From Burkholderiales bacterium (GTDB lineage Bacteria; Pseudomonadota; Gammaproteobacteria; Burkholderiales; SG8-41), in assembly GCA_036262035.1 (NCBI GenBank), contig DATAJS010000025.1:1-64000 (forward strand): a stretch of 64,000 nt of DNA, given 5' to 3'. How positions within the stretch are numbered: the stretch's first letter is position 1; every line of letters begins with the position of its first letter. The notes beneath the pieces were generated by a model. That model did no database searches. It was not told where the DNA came from and saw nothing but the letters and a program-made list of their open reading frames with translations. Made by a program: the position numbers and the translations under genes. Positions 52,215-60,709 of the stretch are shown here, in pieces.

Positions 52215-53186
52215 ATGAGCAGCCCCACCCGACCGTTCCTCGCCGCCGCCGCGCTCGCTGCGGCGCTGGCCGCCGCGCCCGTGCACGCGCAAAGCTACCC
52301 GTCGAAATCGGTGCGCATGATCGTGCCTTTCGCCCCGGGCGGCGGCACCGACATCCAGGCACGGCTGCTCTCCAGGAAATTCCAGGAGAGCACCGGCCAG
52401 AACTTCATCGTCGACAACCGCCCGACCGCCAACGGCATGCTCGGCGCGGAGCTCGCGGCGAAATCGCCGCCCGACGGCTACACCATTCTTTTCATGAGCG
52501 CGGCGCTCGCGGTCAACACCACGCTCATCAAGAAGCTGCCGCTCGATCCGCTGAAGGACCTCGAAGGCGTGAGCCTCGTGTCGTCGGTGCCGCTGATCCT
52601 TGTGGTGCATCCGAGCCTCCCGGTGAAGAACCCCAGGGAGCTCGCGGCGCTGTCGAAGAAGAACAGGAGCGGCATGAACGCCGGCTCGAACGGCAACGGC
52701 ACGACGAGCCATCTTTCGCTCGAGATGTTCAAGCAGATGTCCGGCGCCAACGCCACCCACATCCCCTACAAGGGCGCCGGTCCGGCGACGGTGGCGCTCG
52801 TCTCCGGCGAGAACGAGTTCAGCTTCCCGACCGTGCTCGCCGCAATGCCTCACATGAAATCGGGCAAGCTGCGCGGTCTCGCCGTCACCACCCCGAAGAA
52901 ATGGGGCTCGCTCCCCGAGCTGCCGACGATGGCGTCGTTCTATCCCGGCTTCGACACCGACAACTGGTACGGCATGTTCGTGCCCGCGCGCACGCCCGCG
53001 GAAGTGAAGCAGCGGCTCAACGCCGAGATCCTGAAGGCGCTCAAGGCGCCTGACGTGCGCGAGTTCATGGCGAGGGAAGGCGGCGAGCCCGTGGGCACTA
53101 CGCCCGACGAGATGAACGCGTACTTCAGGAAGGAAGTCGACAAGTTCGCGAAGGTGATCCGCGCGGCGAAGATCAGCGTCGACTGA
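52215..53186 (+). CDS. Bug/TctC-family periplasmic receptor 7
   Basis: 323 residues from the ATG at 52215 (CAGGAGAATC before it). Signal peptide MSSPTRPFLAAAALAAALAA..., then YPSKSVRMIVPFAPGGGTDIQ and IVDNRPTANGMLGAELAAKSPPDGYT; the end is KVIRAAKISVD. Its first loop is similar to receptor 4 and its second to receptor 1 (NRPxxNG). Convergent with the zorC-like gene across a composite repeat. Confidence 0.93.
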   Translation: MSSPTRPFLAAAALAAALAAAPVHAQSYPSKSVRMIVPFAPGGGTDIQARLLSRKFQESTGQNFIVDNRPTANGMLGAELAAKSPPDGYTILFMSAALAVNTTLIKKLPLDPLKDLEGVSLVSSVPLILVVHPSLPVKNPRELAALSKKNRSGMNAGSNGNGTTSHLSLEMFKQMSGANATHIPYKGAGPATVALVSGENEFSFPTVLAAMPHMKSGKLRGLAVTTPKKWGSLPELPTMASFYPGFDTDNWYGMFVPARTPAEVKQRLNAEILKALKAPDVREFMAREGGEPVGTTPDEMNAYFRKEVDKFAKVIRAAKISVD

Positions 53187-53190
53187 AAAC

Positions 53191-53395
53191 GTCAAAAGCA
53201 AAGCTTGAACACGGAGGACACGGAGGTCCACGAAGGGCACGGAGGAAAGTCGAACAGGTCATCGCGAGGAGCGAAGCGACGACGCGATCCCGTGGCGCAC
53301 GTATCGGCCGCGCCGAGATTGCTTCGTCGCTGCCGCTCCTCGCAATGACGGTTGGTTCTCCTCCGTGCCCTTCGTGTTAACGCTTTGCTTTTAGC
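53191..53395. repeat. composite intergenic repeat 4 (ACACGGAGG arms around GCGAGGAGCGAAGCGACG palindromes)
   Basis: Outer inverted arms GTCAAAAGCAAAGC and CGCTTTGCTTTTAGC, then heptad-like arms (ACACGGAGGACACGGAGG; CTCCTCCGTGCCCTTCGTG) and an inner repeat TCATCGCGAGGAGCGAAGCG ... CGCTCCTCGCAATGACGG. Same nested plan as the other composites but other sequences. Lies where zorD would be expected after the zorC-like gene. Confidence 0.8.
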
Positions 53396-53397
53396 TT

Positions 53398-54336
53398 TTA
53401 ACCCCCGCCGGCATCGAGCCAGCCCGCGACCATCTCCCGCGCCTCGGGCTTCACGCCCTTCCAGTGCGGCAGGTTCGACTCGGCGCGCGGGTCGCCCCAG
53501 TTGAGCACCGCGACCTCGCGCAGGCGTGCGTGCACTTCCTTCGTCTTCGACGCGGCATAGCGGTCGAGCACGCGTGCAAGGCCGTAATCGAGCATCAGCG
53601 GCTGCCTGGCGAGCAGCACGAGCAGCCGCACCACCGCCTGCTTGAAATGCTGGTCGGGAAGCTGGATCGCGGCCTCGATGATCGAGAACGCCAGCCGCCG
53701 CTGGAGCCACGAATCCTCCGGAATCGCGAGGCGCTCGCGCACGGTGTCGAAGACGCCGAAGTTGCCGCGCAGCGCCTGCATGCCGTAACGCGACGTCGGA
53801 TCGCGCGTGAGCAGGTTGCGGTGCTCGAGCAGCGCGGTGACCCAGTGCGGGTCCGAGCCCGGCGTCTCGAGGAGGTTCTTGCGGCGCTCGAGGAACACCC
53901 AGAGCTCCTGCCAGCCGCGCCTGCCTTTCTCCGACAGCTCGGCTTCGGGATCGTAGCTGAAGTAGGCGTGCAGCAGCGCGCGATAGCAGCGCCGGAAAGG
54001 CCGCACGAAATAGCGATAGCGCTCGACGTATTCGAGCAGCGCCTTCATACGCTCGGGCTCTTCGATGAGGCGCGCGCCGTCGATCTCGCGCGTGCAGCCG
54101 TAGCACACGAGCCGCGCCTGGCCCACGCCGTCGAGCGCGCCGTCGCGGCGGTACGCCTTCACCGCGGCCGCGACCTCGTCGTCGCTAACCTCCTCGATGC
54201 CGGTGCCGCCGGCGGTCCAGCGCTGAAGCTGCGGCAGCTCGGCTTCGAGTATCGACGTGTCGCGCACGTCGAGATCGGCCAGCGCGGCCGCGTTCGCTTC
54301 GCGCAGGGCGTGATGGAGTCGGTCCAGTGAAGTCAT
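53398..54336 (-). CDS. ZorC-like (EH-signature-type) protein
   Basis: 312 residues. Third gene after zorA and zorB in the order of Zorya systems. A helical protein without membrane segments; the C-terminal part with LNWGDPRAESNLPHWKGVKPEAREMVAGWL resembles the EH-signature domain found in ZorC. It is short next to known ZorC proteins (which I recall as over 500 residues). The ATG at 54336 lies in a repeat and no clear Shine-Dalgarno precedes it. Assignment rests on gene order plus this weak domain likeness; it could be another Zorya-accessory protein. Confidence 0.55.
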   Translation of the reverse strand: MTSLDRLHHALREANAAALADLDVRDTSILEAELPQLQRWTAGGTGIEEVSDDEVAAAVKAYRRDGALDGVGQARLVCYGCTREIDGARLIEEPERMKALLEYVERYRYFVRPFRRCYRALLHAYFSYDPEAELSEKGRRGWQELWVFLERRKNLLETPGSDPHWVTALLEHRNLLTRDPTSRYGMQALRGNFGVFDTVRERLAIPEDSWLQRRLAFSIIEAAIQLPDQHFKQAVVRLLVLLARQPLMLDYGLARVLDRYAASKTKEVHARLREVAVLNWGDPRAESNLPHWKGVKPEAREMVAGWLDAGGG

Positions 54337-54427
54337 TGCGAGGGACGAAGTGACGAAGCCATCTCGTGGCGGACGATCGGACGCTCCGGGATCGCGTCGT
54401 CGCTGGCGCTCCTCGCGATGACCATCG
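54334..54427. repeat. GCGAGGAGCGAAGCGACG-type repeat between zorC-like and zorB
   Basis: Starts CATTGCGAGGGACGAAGTGACG and ends GCGCTCCTCGCGATGACC (inverted), the same family as the inner part of 53191-53395. The start codon of the zorC-like gene is its first base triplet on the minus strand. Confidence 0.8.
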
Positions 54428-55144
54428 CTAGATCCTGCACGTCCCGAACTCGCCGCGGCTCGACGGATCGACCGCCGGCCGCGCTTCGCCCAGGCCGAGG
54501 AACTCGAGCCTGAGCTCGATGCGGCGGCTCGCCTCGAGCGATTTGCGCGCCGAGTTGGACGAATAGCCGCCGACCAGGAAGAGATCGCGCACCTGCTCTT
54601 TCTGTTCCGGCGTCAGCGAATGCTCGGTGGGGCCTGACGGCGCGAGCAGCGTGCACAGCACGCGCTGGCTGCGCTGCAGCGAGAGATCGAGGTTGAGCAG
54701 GTAGTCGCCGCGCTGATCGGCGAAACCTTCTACGACGATGCGCTTCAACCACTTGCGGCCGACGTCGTCGCGCGCGATCGCGAGCACCTCCGGCACGAAG
54801 GTGCGCAGGTACTCGGCCTGCTCTTTCGAAAGCCTGGAGCTGCCGGTGTCGAAGCGCGCCCGGTCGCCGAAATCGATCACGTTGCGCGCCTTGTCGATGG
54901 TGATGCCGGGATATTTCTCGGCGGCGTGCACCAGGCGGTCGACGACGAGGTCGATCTGCTTCTCGCGCTCGGCCGTCGCGCGCTCGGCCTCGGTGACGTT
55001 CTTGGTCACGGCCAGCAAGGCCACGCTCATCACGAGCAGGAACAGCACCGTGAGCGTGGACATGAGGTCGGCATACGAGATCCAGAACGGCTTCTCGGCT
55101 TCGTCCCTGGCCTTACGGGCGACGACGTAGCGCGAGCCGAACAT
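54428..55144 (-). CDS. zorB: ZorB, MotB/OmpA-type motor stator partner
   Basis: 238 residues. One membrane segment (about 23-43, ISYADLMSTLTVLFLLVM) with the proton-path Asp26 in SYADLM, as in MotB. A linker helix is followed by an OmpA-like peptidoglycan-binding domain (about 95-225: DRARFDTGSSRLSKEQ, VEGFADQRGDYLLNLDLSLQRSQRV, SLEASRRIELRLEF). In Zorya, ZorA5B2 forms a proton-driven complex in the inner membrane that senses phage. The ATG is 1 nt after the zorA stop. Confidence 0.85.
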   Translation of the reverse strand: MFGSRYVVARKARDEAEKPFWISYADLMSTLTVLFLLVMSVALLAVTKNVTEAERATAEREKQIDLVVDRLVHAAEKYPGITIDKARNVIDFGDRARFDTGSSRLSKEQAEYLRTFVPEVLAIARDDVGRKWLKRIVVEGFADQRGDYLLNLDLSLQRSQRVLCTLLAPSGPTEHSLTPEQKEQVRDLFLVGGYSSNSARKSLEASRRIELRLEFLGLGEARPAVDPSSRGEFGTCRI

Positions 55145-55145
55145 C

Positions 55146-57485
55146 TCAGCGGCTCACCGATTCCACCGCGGCCTGCAGCTCCTGGATGCCGAAGCGCAGG
55201 AGCTTCACCGACTCCGAGAGCTGGCGGTGGAAATCCTTGTTGACGTCCTCGAGCGTCTGGCGCACGCCCTGGCTGAACGCACCGTGCGCTTCACCGAGCA
55301 CTTCCGACACGCGCTCGAGATACCCGCCCGCTTCGCGCTGCGCATCGGCCAGCGCCGACGCCGCGCGCTCGATGCGCGCGACCGTCTCCTGCGTGAGCGC
55401 GGTCTCGCGCTTCGCCTGGTCGACGACGGTCTGCAACGATGTGACGAGCTGCGCGATCGCCGCACGTGCGCCTTCGTAGTCGGACACGACCGACGTGAGA
55501 CCGCGCGATACGCCGGCCACCGATTGCGCGGCTTGCGCGAGGCGCTCGGCCACGACGTCCGACTTCTCGATCGCGCCGGAGACCGCTTCGCCCGCTTTCG
55601 CAAAATCGGCGACGGCGCTCGACACCGTGTTCGCGCCCATGTTGAGCGAGACCAGCGCGTCGTTGGTCGAGCGCTGCATGGCGTCGACCGCGCCTTTCAT
55701 CTCGTTCACCGCGCGATTGACGCCGTCGACGATGCCGGACACCTGGCCGCCGACCTCGCCGACCATGCGCGAGGTCTGGCTCGCGAGCGCCTCGTTCTGC
55801 TGGCGCGTGGCATCGGTCGTCTCGCGCACCTGCCGGCTCAGGCTCTCGGTCACTTCGCCCATGCGCGTCCCGAGCTCCTCGAGCGTGGCTTGCAGCCTCT
55901 TCTGCGTCTCGCCCTGCGATTCCGCGACCGCCGTCCTGATCTGCTGCACGAACTCGGCGGTCGCATCGTTCATCGCCTGCTGCCGCGATTCCGCCCCGGT
56001 CAGCGCGTGACCGAGCTGCTCGGACATCGCCGAGGCGCCGCGCGCGCCCGCGGCTTCGAGGTTCGACGCCATCTGCTCGACCGACGATTTCATCTCCGCG
56101 ACCGCGCGATCGACGCCTTCGACGATCGCCGACACCTGCCCCCCGACTTCGCCGACCATGCGCGAGGTCTGGTTGGCGAGCGCTTCGTGGTGCTGGCGGC
56201 TCGTCTCGGTCGTCGCCTGCACCTGGTTCGCGAGGCGCTCGATGACTTCGCGCATGCGGTTGGAAAGATCGTCGAGCGTGCCGTTGAGCCGCGCCAGCGT
56301 CTCGCCCTGGGACTGCGCGACCACGTTGCGGATCTGCTGCACGAACTCCGCCATCGTGTCGTTCATCGTGCGCTGGCGCTGCTCGGCCGCGGCGAGCGAT
56401 TGCTCGAGGCGGTCGGACATCGCCGACGCGCCGCGCGTGCCGGCCGACTCGACGTTCCTCGCCATCTGCTCGAGCTTGGCGACCGCGGTATTGAGCGTGT
56501 CGATCGTCTTCGCCTCGAGCGCGTGGATGCCGGTGACCTGCTCGCCGAACAATCCCTGGAGCTTCTGCGTGTGGCCGCTCATCACCTGGTCGAGCATGCC
56601 CTGCACCGCGCCCCACTGCTCGGTACGCAATCCGCGCAGGCCTTCGGCGACGTCGAGCAGCGGCTGCTTCATTCCGGTCTCGATCCCGGCGGCGAGTCGC
56701 TCGGCCATCGCATTGGTCGCGGCGATCTGGCGATCGCCGATGTCACGCAGCGCCGTCCTGAGCTCGGCGGAGAGCTCGGCGTTGCGGTCGATCGAGGTCT
56801 CGGACGCTTTCACCAGGCGCGCGAGATATTCCTCGCCCGCGCCCGCCTCGAACAGCGCGTCGAGCGCCTGCACCAGCTTCTCGACCTTGGCGTACAGGCG
56901 CGCGATGACGAGGCGCTCGATCAGCGTGACGACCATCGCCAGCGCGATCGCCACGGCCGAGACGAGGAACGCCTCGTAGACGCCGTGCAGCAGGCTGTTG
57001 AGGCTGTCGCGGACGATGACCGGGTTCTCGGAGACCTGGAACGCCCGCAGCCCGATGAGCAGGCCGAAGAACGTCCCGATGATCCCGATACCGGTGAAGA
57101 TGCCCGGCAGGTGGCGGAAGAACTCGGTGCGCAGCGGCGTGTCGACGACGATCTCGGGACGGAAGAGCGCCTCGGCCGGCACCGTCGAGCGCCAGCGGAT
57201 GATCGGGTCCGGGCCCGGCGTGGACTCCTGCTCGTGGAGCGTGTGCGAATACTCACGCCACAGGTGCGAGAGCACGCCCTTCTCGCCGAACGCCCGGCCG
57301 ATCTCCGACGGCGGCTTGCCGTCCATGCCGCGCACCCGCCTGGTCGCGCGCGACAGCCGCCACGACACGACGAACGACGGCACGAGGAAGAACAGCAGGA
57401 ACGCGGCGGTCAGCACCGCGAGGATGACCGCGAACACGTAGACGTGCTGCGGCAGGTTTTCGAAGATTCGGAGGTCTATCTGCAT
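55146..57485 (-). CDS. zorA: ZorA, MotA/ExbB-like channel protein with long cytoplasmic coiled-coil tail
   Basis: 779 residues. Membrane segments at about 15-38, 126-146 (LPGIFTGIGIIGTFFGLLIGL) and 170-192 (FLVSAVAIALAMVVTLIERL) belong to the MotA/TolQ/ExbB fold. HLWREYSHTLHEQES and TVPAEALFRPE before the second segment match ZorA proteins as I know them. The remaining 580 residues are a long helix-rich tail with two similar stretches (SRMVGEVGGQVS at about 441 and 572). Such a tail is the hallmark of ZorA and would reach into the cytoplasm. First gene of the set; no zorD helicase or zorE nuclease follows. Confidence 0.85.
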   Translation of the reverse strand: MQIDLRIFENLPQHVYVFAVILAVLTAAFLLFFLVPSFVVSWRLSRATRRVRGMDGKPPSEIGRAFGEKGVLSHLWREYSHTLHEQESTPGPDPIIRWRSTVPAEALFRPEIVVDTPLRTEFFRHLPGIFTGIGIIGTFFGLLIGLRAFQVSENPVIVRDSLNSLLHGVYEAFLVSAVAIALAMVVTLIERLVIARLYAKVEKLVQALDALFEAGAGEEYLARLVKASETSIDRNAELSAELRTALRDIGDRQIAATNAMAERLAAGIETGMKQPLLDVAEGLRGLRTEQWGAVQGMLDQVMSGHTQKLQGLFGEQVTGIHALEAKTIDTLNTAVAKLEQMARNVESAGTRGASAMSDRLEQSLAAAEQRQRTMNDTMAEFVQQIRNVVAQSQGETLARLNGTLDDLSNRMREVIERLANQVQATTETSRQHHEALANQTSRMVGEVGGQVSAIVEGVDRAVAEMKSSVEQMASNLEAAGARGASAMSEQLGHALTGAESRQQAMNDATAEFVQQIRTAVAESQGETQKRLQATLEELGTRMGEVTESLSRQVRETTDATRQQNEALASQTSRMVGEVGGQVSGIVDGVNRAVNEMKGAVDAMQRSTNDALVSLNMGANTVSSAVADFAKAGEAVSGAIEKSDVVAERLAQAAQSVAGVSRGLTSVVSDYEGARAAIAQLVTSLQTVVDQAKRETALTQETVARIERAASALADAQREAGGYLERVSEVLGEAHGAFSQGVRQTLEDVNKDFHRQLSESVKLLRFGIQELQAAVESVSR

Positions 57486-57542
57486 GTCAGGGTTTTCCGG
57501 CGACGCTCATGACGTGCGGGAATCGTACCGTAAGGAACAGGA

Positions 57543-57914
57543 TCACGCGTCCATGTGGCTCACGTGTGCCGCGACGATACGCCACCCTTCGGGCATGCGC
57601 ACCCACGCCTGGCTCTGGCGGCCGTGCTTGCCGTGTCGGGTGAACTCGATGTTGGTCGTCGCGTAGTCGCGGCCGTAGGTCGTCACCACCCGCTGGGTTT
57701 CGACCCGCGCGAGGCCGGCCGGGTTGCGCGCCGAGCGATAGCCGGCGATCGCAGCGAAGCCGTAGAGATTCTCGCCGGCGCCGTAGCGCAGCGTGAGCGC
57801 GTCGTTCCAGAACAGCTCGTTCAGCACGGGGACGTCGTTGGCGATGATCGCGTCCTGGTAACGCTGGAAGGCCTCGCTGACTTCCGCCAGCACCTCCGGA
57901 TTGTTGATCTCCAT
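57543..57914 (-). CDS. hpxZ: HpxZ-like (DUF3225, SnoaL-fold) protein
   Basis: 123 residues from the ATG at 57914 (GGGAGAAGATTAC before it). Family features: [70 protein letters not shown] and [22 protein letters not shown]. HpxZ is linked to oxalurate breakdown in purine use, and related small proteins are accessory subunits of amidases. No amidase gene is adjacent; the divergent neighbour is a carboxymuconolactone-decarboxylase-like gene. The role is therefore uncertain although the family match is clear. Confidence 0.85.
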   Translation of the reverse strand: MEINNPEVLAEVSEAFQRYQDAIIANDVPVLNELFWNDALTLRYGAGENLYGFAAIAGYRSARNPAGLARVETQRVVTTYGRDYATTNIEFTRHGKHGRQSQAWVRMPEGWRIVAAHVSHMDA

Positions 57915-57973
57915 GTAATCTTCTCCCGGTAAACCGCCAAGAATACCGCCGACCAGGAACAAAGGAGAGAGCA

Positions 57974-58513
57974 ATGCGCCTGACGCCGATCACCTCCAAA
58001 TCCGCGCTTCCGCCCGAGCAGCAGCACGTCGCCGACGCCGTGCTCGAGGTGTTCGGCCACATCCGCGGGCCTTTTTCCATGCTGCTGCACAGCCCGGAGC
58101 TCGCGCTGCAGCTCCTGCCGCTGGTGACGTTCGTCCGCAAGCACAACGTCATCGAGCCGAACGTGCGCTTTGCGGCGATCCTGACCGCCGCGCGCGAGAA
58201 CGAGGCGCGCTACGTCTGGGCGGCGCAGGTCGAGCAGGCGCGCAAGAACGGCATCCGCGAGGCGCTGATCGACCTCGTCCGCTCGCGCGCGGATTCCTCG
58301 AAGTTCGAAGGCGAGGAGCGCGCAGCGGTCGACTACGTGCGTGAGCTCGTGAACAAGCACCGGGTCGACGCCGCGACGTTCGCGACGCTGCGCGACAAGC
58401 ACGATCCGAAGTGGATGGTCGAGCTGACCGCGGTCGCGAGCTTCTTCGGCTTCGTCTCGCAGATCTGCAACGCGATGGAGGTCGAGCCGCCGGAAGGGCT
58501 GGACCGATTTTGA
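57974..58513 (+). CDS. carboxymuconolactone decarboxylase/AhpD-fold protein without CxxC
   Basis: 179 residues, all-helical AhpD fold. Seen: [54 protein letters not shown] and [23 protein letters not shown]. The Glu and the His/Trp of the family core (NEARYVWA) are there but the redox CxxC of AhpD is not, so it is more like the decarboxylase branch or a lactonase-related protein. Substrate unknown. AAAGGAGAGAGCA precedes the ATG. Divergent from the HpxZ-like gene (59 nt apart). Confidence 0.83.
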   Translation: MRLTPITSKSALPPEQQHVADAVLEVFGHIRGPFSMLLHSPELALQLLPLVTFVRKHNVIEPNVRFAAILTAARENEARYVWAAQVEQARKNGIREALIDLVRSRADSSKFEGEERAAVDYVRELVNKHRVDAATFATLRDKHDPKWMVELTAVASFFGFVSQICNAMEVEPPEGLDRF

Positions 58514-58520
58514 AAAACGA

Positions 58521-58676
58521 TTAACCGCAAAGGACGCCAAGGACGCAAAGGAAAACGATGCGGGAGCGAACGCCCGTCATTCCCGCGTCAGCGAGAATCA
58601 CTTTCTTGCCATCACCGGGTCGTCCGGTTGCCCCTGTCGTTAACGAGCTTGGTTTTCCTTTGCGTCCTTTGCGGTG
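58521..58676. repeat. composite intergenic repeat 5 (inverted heptad arms around a palindrome)
   Basis: Left arm TTAACCGCAAAGGACGCC... (58521-58554), CGTCATTCCCGCGTCAGCG in the middle, right arm GGTTTTCCTTTGCGTCCTTTGC (58651-58672). Between the convergent CMD-like and amidohydrolase genes. Confidence 0.85.
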
Positions 58677-58687
58677 ATCAGCTTTTT

Positions 58688-59509
58688 TCAGCTCGGCTGG
58701 AAACCAAACAATCTGGCGGGCGTGTCCCACAGCACCTTGCGCCGGTCCGCCTCGTTCGGCAGCCAGCGCTGGATGCAGATCGACGGCGGGCCGTAGTCGA
58801 AGCGCGCGTCCAGGCGCACGAAAGGCCAGTCCGAGCCCCATACGCAGCGGTCGAGCGTGTAGGCCTCGATGCACGCGGCGACGTAGGGATCGACGTCGGT
58901 GTAGGGATAGCCGGCGAGCGACGAGCGGAACGGTCCCGAGATCTTCACCACGTGATCGCCCGCGCGGCCGAACTCGAGCAGCTCGCGGAAGCCCGGCTGG
59001 TCCAGACCCCTGGAAGGATCGGGACGGCCGAAGTGGTCGAACATGCAGCGCACGCCCGCCTTGCGCAGGATGGGCGCAGCTTCGGCGAGGTTCGCCTTCT
59101 CGAGATGCACCTGGAGAAACAGGTCCATCTCCTTGATGCGCGCGAGCAGCTTGTCCGCGCCCGGCTCGGTCAGCTCGCGCAGGCCGTGGCCCATGAGGTT
59201 GACGCGGATGCCGACCACGCCCTGGTCCTTCAGCGCAGCGAGATCCTTGTCCGAGATCTCCGGCTTCACCAGCGCCACGCCTTTGAAGCGGCCGTTCGAT
59301 TCCGCGATCGCGCTCAGCATGCAGCGGTTGTCGGCGCCGTACGGCCCCGCGCCGACGAGCAGGCCGTGCGTGAAACCGTGGAAGTCGAGCACCGCGCGGA
59401 ACTGCTTCGCGGTGCCCATCTGCGACGGATGGGGGTGATACAGCGTCTCCGGCGAAAAAGCGTAGGACTTGTCGCAGAAGACGTGGGCGTGGCTGTCGAC
59501 GGCGTTCAT
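58688..59509 (-). CDS. amidohydrolase-2 family TIM-barrel hydrolase
   Basis: 273 residues. N-terminal metal His-x-His in VDSHAHVF (about 4-11), a His in QVHLEKANLAE, another in CMFDHFGRP, and the C-terminal metal Asp in RCVWGSDWPF. This is the pattern of 2-pyrone-4,6-dicarboxylate lactonase and related hydrolases that open lactones or decarboxylate aromatic acids. RBS GGAGGATCG precedes the ATG. A Bug receptor gene lies upstream on the same strand, 135 nt away, and could supply the acid. Confidence 0.88.
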   Translation of the reverse strand: MNAVDSHAHVFCDKSYAFSPETLYHPHPSQMGTAKQFRAVLDFHGFTHGLLVGAGPYGADNRCMLSAIAESNGRFKGVALVKPEISDKDLAALKDQGVVGIRVNLMGHGLRELTEPGADKLLARIKEMDLFLQVHLEKANLAEAAPILRKAGVRCMFDHFGRPDPSRGLDQPGFRELLEFGRAGDHVVKISGPFRSSLAGYPYTDVDPYVAACIEAYTLDRCVWGSDWPFVRLDARFDYGPPSICIQRWLPNEADRRKVLWDTPARLFGFQPS

Positions 59510-59548
59510 CGATCCTCCTTGTTGATGTGAGACCGATGGTAACGCGTT

Positions 59549-59640
59549 CCGTCATTCCCGAACCGAGCCAGCGGGCGCTGTCGGGTATCCGTCAAACGTG
59601 CAGAGTCAAAACGGATTGCCGCCTTCGGGGGAACGACGAA
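59549..59640. repeat. degenerate palindromic repeats
   Basis: CGTCATTCCCGAACCGAGCC ... GCTGTCGGGTATCC and a worn copy of the common palindrome (GGATTGCCGCCTTCGGGGGAACGACG). Between the Bug receptor 8 and amidohydrolase genes. Confidence 0.65.
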
Positions 59641-59643
59641 TGC

Positions 59644-60606
59644 TCACTGCGGCTCGATCCTGGCCGCCTTGATCACCTTCGCCCATTTCGCGGCCTCGGC
59701 CCTCATGTAGCTGCCGAACTTCTCGGGCCCCATGAACTCGAGCTCGACGCCGTAGCCTTCCATCTTCTTCTGCACGTCGGGCGTATTCAGCGCCTGCTGC
59801 ACGTCGGCGGCGACCTTGTCGACGATCGGCTTCGGCACGCGCGACGGCGCGCACACGCCGTACCACACCATCAGCTCGAAGCCCGGGACGGTCTCGGCGA
59901 TCGCGGGCACTTCCGGTAGACGCGGACTGCGCTTCTTCGAAGTCACGCCGAGCGCGCGCAGCTTGCCGCTTCGCACGTTCTCGACGTGCGCAGGCAGGTT
60001 GGTGATCTGCGCGTCCATGCGCCCGGCGAGCAGATCGGTGACGACGAGCCCGACGCTCTTGTACGGCACGTAGACCACGTCGATGCCGGTCATCATGCGC
60101 AGGAGCTCCATCGACAGGTGACCCGACTGGCCGATGCCCTGCCCGCCGTAATTGAGCTTGCCGGGATTCGCCCTGGCGAGCGCGATCCATTCCTTCATGG
60201 TCTTCGCGGGGCTCGACGGCGGCACGACGAAGATGTTCGGCGTCGCGCCGACATGCGCGACCGGCGCGATCTCCTTGGCGAAATCGTACGGCAGCTTCCT
60301 GTAGAGCGACGGCGCGACCGCGTCGGAGACCGGGCAGAAGAGCAGCGTGTAGCCGTCGGGCGTTGCGCGCGCGGCCGCGGTGGTCGCGATCGTGTTGCCC
60401 GCGCCGGGCCGGTTCTCCACGACGACCGCCTGGCCCCAGATCTCGTTGAGACGCGTGGCGAGCACGCGGCCGACCGCGTCGGTCGGACCGCCCGCGGCGG
60501 GCCCCATCAGGAGGCGTACGGGTTTGGTGGGATAGGCAGGCGGCTGAGCGCCATGAGCGGCGCCGGAAATGAAAGCGGCCGCCGCAAGGGAGGTGATGAG
60601 CTTCAA
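59644..60606 (-). CDS. Bug/TctC-family periplasmic receptor 8
   Basis: 320 residues. Signal peptide MKLITSLAAAAFISGAAHGA, then YPTKPVRLLMGPAAGGPTDAV, a variation of the first loop, and VVENRPGAGNTIATTAAARATPDGYT; ends KVIKAARIEPQ. A possible operon partner is the amidohydrolase gene downstream. No membrane components for transport nearby. Confidence 0.93.
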   Translation of the reverse strand: MKLITSLAAAAFISGAAHGAQPPAYPTKPVRLLMGPAAGGPTDAVGRVLATRLNEIWGQAVVVENRPGAGNTIATTAAARATPDGYTLLFCPVSDAVAPSLYRKLPYDFAKEIAPVAHVGATPNIFVVPPSSPAKTMKEWIALARANPGKLNYGGQGIGQSGHLSMELLRMMTGIDVVYVPYKSVGLVVTDLLAGRMDAQITNLPAHVENVRSGKLRALGVTSKKRSPRLPEVPAIAETVPGFELMVWYGVCAPSRVPKPIVDKVAADVQQALNTPDVQKKMEGYGVELEFMGPEKFGSYMRAEAAKWAKVIKAARIEPQ

Positions 60607-60640
60607 GGGAAATGACCTTCAGGAACTACGGGAGAGGCGC

Positions 60641-60696
60641 GTAGGGTATCAGACGGGCGGGCGGCGCGTTACGGCTGCGCCGAACGCACCCTACGC
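60641..60696. repeat. GTAGGGTGCG-type palindrome, partly worn
   Basis: GTAGGGTATCAGACGGGCGG and GAACGCACCCTACG form outer arms; the inner arm is CGCGTTACGGCTGCGCC. Between the membrane-protein gene's end and the Bug receptor 8 start. Confidence 0.65.
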
Positions 60697-60709
60697 CGTC
60701 GCGAAAACC

